The position numbers and the translations under genes are program-made. Source: Polytrichum commune (Eukaryota; Streptophyta; Polytrichopsida; Polytrichales; Polytrichaceae). Taken from it: 64,000 nt of DNA. The notes below the pieces were generated by a model, which did no database searches, was not told where the DNA came from, and saw nothing but the letters and a program-made list of their open reading frames with translations. The stretch's first letter is position 1. The number at the start of each line of letters is the position of its first letter. The stretch is from positions 20,121,666 through 20,185,665 of the forward strand of contig OX485807.1 in NCBI GenBank assembly GCA_950295325.1. Reading direction: 5' to 3'. Below, piece after piece: positions 60,276 to 64,000 of the stretch.

Positions 60276-60523
60276 AATTCTTCGTGTCGACTATGTATAC
60301 AAAATTTGGACAAAAAATCAAAAGATATATTTTTACTTTAGTATATTATAAAATAAAAGTATAGTTTGCTTTTATTTTATTTTTGATTATATAACTATAT
60401 TTTATTCAAAAATAACAACCAACTTTTACAAATGTAAAATTATGCAATTATTGCAATGTATACTTGATATAGAGACATGTTTTCGTTAATTGTGTGTTAG
60501 TTTGTATGTTAAAGTTTTTGAAA

Positions 60524-61742
60524 ATGGATGTATTTCATAGACAATCAAGAGAACGATTCAGAAGAATTTTAGAAGATGATGTTGATGACCATGAATTGGC
60601 AATGGGTTATAGTTTGTTGGAAGATCTGCTTGACGTGCAACCATTGCCCAAAAAACAAGGAGGGTCTGTACCTGGTCGTTTAGCATATCGCAAGAGAGGC
60701 AGATTAGTGCATCATGAGATAATAATGAGAGATTATTTTTGTGTATGATGATGTCCAATTCCACACTCGGTTTAGGATGTCAAAACGATTATTTTTAAAA
60801 GTGGTCGAGGCAATATGTGCGAACGATTCTTATTTTGTACAAAAAACTGATGCAACTGATACACTTGGCTTGTCAAGTATCCAAAAATGCGTAGCTGCTA
60901 TTCGCATGATAGGATATGGTGTGCCCTCTGATGCAACAGATGAATACACAAGAGCAGCAAAAAGTACAGCCATGGAGAGCAAGAAGCAGTTTGTGAGGGC
61001 TATTCGTGTTGTTTATGAAAAACAATACTTACGACAACCCACACGAGAAGATTTGGAAAAGCAAATGTCAATCAACAAAGCAAGAGGTTGGCCATGTATG
61101 TTTGGCTCAATAGATTGCATGCATTACCAATGGAAGAATTGTCCAGTAACATGGAATGGACAATATTTAGACAAAGATGGCAACATGTCTATTATTTTGG
61201 AAGCAATAGCAGACCAATCTCTTTGGATTTGGCATGCATTTTTTGGAACCGCGGGATCCAACAACGATATCAATGTTCTACAAAGAAGTCCATTGGTAAG
61301 AAATTTTTTATCTGGGGAGTATGACGATATATCCTTTGACGTGAACTCTCGACAGTATTCCAAATATTATCTTCTAGCAGATGGCATATATCCAAAGTGG
61401 TCAATTTTTGTGCAATCTATAAAAGATCCACAAGGTGAAAAAAGAAAACACTTTGCCAACAAATAAGAAGCAGCCAGAAAAGATGTGGAGAGGTGTTTTG
61501 GGGTGCTGAAAGCGAGATGGTCAATTCTACAACAACCAAGTCGTTTGTGGGGTCTGTGTGATATTGAGAATGTGGTAATTGCATGTTACATCATGCATAA
61601 TATGATCATCGAGGATGAAAGATATCATAATCTATCAGCAGTTCTAGAACCTGTGCGAGTTGAACATACACATCGAAATCTTAACTTTGAAGAGTATCTC
61701 CAAGGACAAGTTGAAATTCAAAACAGAGAGCAACATTTTTAA
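60524..61742 (+). pseudogene. PIF/Harbinger DDE transposase, one frameshift and one nonsense codon
   Basis: The gene starts at ATG 60524 (an upstream in-frame ATG at 60494 is possible) with MDVFHRQSRERFRRILEDD. The frame is lost in a T5 run at 60736-60740; homology continues in the next frame with YDDVQFHTRFRMSKRLFLK. The catalytic region follows: first Asp in MFGSIDCMHYQWKNCP, second Asp in GSNNDINVLQRSPL. A TAA at 61464-61466 then interrupts HFANK-EAARKDVERCFGV, just before the third acidic residue (Glu of DVER), so even a frame-corrected product would lack the full DDE triad. After the stop the frame stays open to 61742, ending in the usual 'IENVVIACYIMHNMIIEDE' helix region. Both lesions are single-base-type changes, which suggests recent loss. 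Confidence 0.9.
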
Positions 61743-62165
61743 TTAAGGAATGACCTCATAGAACATTTATGGAGTTTGAGGGGGAATTTATGACTTTTAG
61801 GTGTGTTGAGGGTGATTAGATTATGTTATATTTAGATTCATTTTAATAGATTCTAATCATCATTCAATATCGGATTATAAGGTGCTTGCATTTATTACGT
61901 TCATATGAATAGTAGAGACATGTGTATGAGGGATCCCGTGATAGCGGTTATTCTTGATGGACTGAATAAAATGCAATTATTTGTTTTTGGAATCTTGTTT
62001 TATACAAATAGATATATAATGGTGGTGGGTGGTTAAGTAATAAAATTCAATCATGGATTATTGAAATGTGGATTGAATAGCACTTAGTAAGTAATAGTAA
62101 TAGCAACATTGTGAATGTTTAATGCCCAAAATCTAAACCCTAAAATAATAAAATAGATGTAATAT

Positions 62166-62580
62166 ATGATTATCTAAATAATTTTTCATGTAATTATCTG
62201 ATTATAATGTAATCATCTGATTATAATATAATTATCTATTATAATGTAATTATCTGATTATAATGTAATTATCTTAATATGATGTAATCATCTGATTATA
62301 ATGTAATTATCTGATTATAATTTAATTATCTGATTATAATGTAATCATCTGATTATAATGTAATTATCTATTATAATGTAATTATCTAATTATAATGTAA
62401 TTATCTGAATATAATGTAATTATCTGATATAATGTAATTATCTGAATATAATGTAATTATCTGAATATAATGTAATTATCTGAATATAATGTAATTATCT
62501 GATTATAATGTAATTATCTGAATATAATGTAATTATCTGATTATAATGTAATTATCTGATTTTGTTGTAATTATGTGATT
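62166..62580. repeat. AT-rich minisatellite, ~19-bp unit, about 20 copies
   Basis: Repeated unit ATTATAATGTAATTATCTG with variants (gaatataatg, shortened 17-bp forms, one 'tgttgtaattatgtg' end copy). It lies between the transposase gene and the right end of the Harbinger element. Units abut with no spacers, so this is not a CRISPR array. Confidence 0.9.
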
Positions 62581-62853
62581 AGTTATATAAAAATAAGATA
62601 AATATAGTAATATATATAATAAAATAAATTTCTGAAATGAGTGACTAGGAAGGGCAGCCTGTCCTAGTCGAGTCGAGCAAAGTAAGAAGAAGTACCGTAA
62701 ATGAGTAATTATTACCTACTTTACGTCGACATGGTTGGGATGCAGGGTGATGAGTGGGTGCCCTTCCCTGCATATGCCATCGCATCCCGGACAGAGGCCC
62801 ATTTCTGTTTCCGGATGCGGATGCAGATGCAGGCAAGACTGGGCTTGCTCTTA

Positions 62854-64000
62854 TGTGGCATCACTTTCTTGTCAAATTTGGGGCAATTCTCACCTTAAGA
62901 AAATATTCCTAATTTGAGAAACCAATCCTCAGGCCCATATTAAGGTCCATTTAAAGGCATGTTTTGGGCCTCAAGTTATTGGACTTGGGGTCTAACTGGG
63001 TCTTGAAAAAACACTTTCAGCACGTACTGCACTCACATAGCATCATTTCTCAACCCAAGGGGAGGGTTTTGTACACCGGACATAATTTTAAGAACAGTTC
63101 TAGGGTAAATTTGAGGATATTCACATTCAATTGAAAGAGTAGAGTTGCATGCATGAGTTTTGAACCATAAATGATGCACTCAACTCGATTGATGTCTATT
63201 AGGAAAAGAACAATACCCAATTGTTGAACATTGTTATGGAACTATTGTGCATTTCTCCTAGGTTATTAAGCACGCGATTAGGACAAAATGAGTAGCAAGG
63301 CTATAGCCATATTTCCCACATTGATTTTTGGAGCTAATATGCATACTTTATTCATTATCGAATGGAAGAGTCTCTCTCTCATTGAATGATCATGTAGGTC
63401 TCTTCCCTCCCCAATTAAGTTGACAATTAAAATTAGAGCACCTAGTTCAATCTCTTCTTTGAACACACATGTGTTTTCGAATGTTTGTATTTAAATCCAA
63501 ACACAATATATTTATGTTGTCAAATTTCCCCCAACAATGCAGTAGAATTATCCCCTATAATTATGGACACTTTCCGCACTGTGCTTGAGAATTTTCTTTT
63601 GGGATTTTCAAGATTTTGAAAACCTCTAAGCAAGTTGATGCGTTTAGATTCATGAAATTTCAATATTGCCGTGGTCTAGATACAATTTATATATATGATT
63701 AGTAGAAGTCAAGCCTAGGGTCCTTTTTGATCGCATTCGATCTCAAGCGTTGCTTGCCCCCCAAGGTGGAGAACGTTGAACGTTGTCTTTTTGTCTCTCT
63801 CGACTAATGAGCGTTTTATGTCCTTTCATTTAATATTCATTTGTACTCGCATGGTGGTAACGCATTAGGACATCCTTTTGTATTGCTTTAGTCCAAAGGT
63901 TCTATTTTGAGCGTTTCTCATCTCAAGCTTGAAGACATTCTCATATGCTTATAAAGTATAGCCTTGAGGCGATATTTCAATGTTGGTTGAGTTTACGAAA
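62854..64000. other. Intergenic stretch, no gene seen
   Basis: AT-rich sequence to the window end. Short frames only, no domain and no element ends recognised. Confidence 0.45.

Larger units (their letters stand above)
58212..62850. mobile_element. PIF/Harbinger DNA transposon, 4639 bp, complete ends
   Basis: TTA flanks the element at 58209-58211 and 62851-62853, the 3-bp target of this superfamily. The left end starts GGGCAAGGCCAGTGG and the right end, reversed, GAGCAAGCCCAGTCTT; both then continue CCTGCATCTGCATCCGCATCC. Inside are two divergently transcribed genes: a Myb/trihelix-like ORF on - (59247-60275) and a DDE transposase on + (60524-61742). This is the standard two-gene layout, in which both proteins are needed for movement. 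The transposase is broken, so the copy is not autonomous, though its ends and ORF1 are preserved. Confidence 0.92.

Noticed and set aside
62166-62580. Regular repeats resembling a CRISPR array
   Set aside because: Units of about 19 bp abut directly with no unique spacers, the genome is a plant, and there are no cas genes. It is a minisatellite.

Overview
This window is nuclear DNA from a land plant. Its genes carry spliceosomal introns with GT/AG borders. The clearest gene is an ERECTA-family receptor kinase, a family specific to land plants. The DNA between genes is AT-rich and full of small DNA transposons. I see no bacterial operon, CRISPR array or rRNA cluster. The lineage cannot be fixed by eye; the receptor is clearly diverged from the Arabidopsis protein, so a non-angiosperm plant is possible (inference).

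Layout. 1-20.7 kb has no convincing host gene. It is a mosaic of Tourist-like MITEs, CACTA-ended MITEs, a 1.4-kb foldback, a dispersed repeat of about 230 bp, and a broken non-LTR retrotransposon tail. 20.7-32.6 kb is the ERECTA-like gene on +. It has 27 coding exons, and I could place every splice site so that the reading frame closes to 990 codons plus a stop. Nineteen exons are exactly 72 bp, one LRR each. Two of its introns have received repeats: a 5S-rRNA-derived, Cassandra-like fragment, and a repeat block itself split by a Tourist-like MITE. 35.4-37.1 kb is a two-exon AT74/AT74H-type histidine phosphatase on -. 38.8-48.8 kb is again repeats: a MITE, a second Tourist-like copy in inverted orientation, a tandem pair of 130-bp foldbacks, CACTA-ended MITEs, and a 756-bp hAT element with an 8-bp target duplication. 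48.9-57.2 kb holds three minus-strand host loci: a GC-rich locus I do not recognise, a coiled-coil protein I do not recognise, and a four-exon conserved plant protein of unknown function. 58.2-62.85 kb is a whole PIF/Harbinger transposon flanked by TTA. Its Myb-like accessory ORF is intact. Its transposase is broken by one frameshift and one nonsense codon.

How it fits together. The host genes do not form a pathway. The receptor would act at the plasma membrane in EPF-peptide signalling, and the phosphatase is a soluble metabolic-type enzyme. The two Harbinger genes are divergently transcribed parts of one machine. The Tourist-like MITEs here share the 3-bp TTA/TAA target of that superfamily but have different ends, so this particular element is not shown to be their parent.
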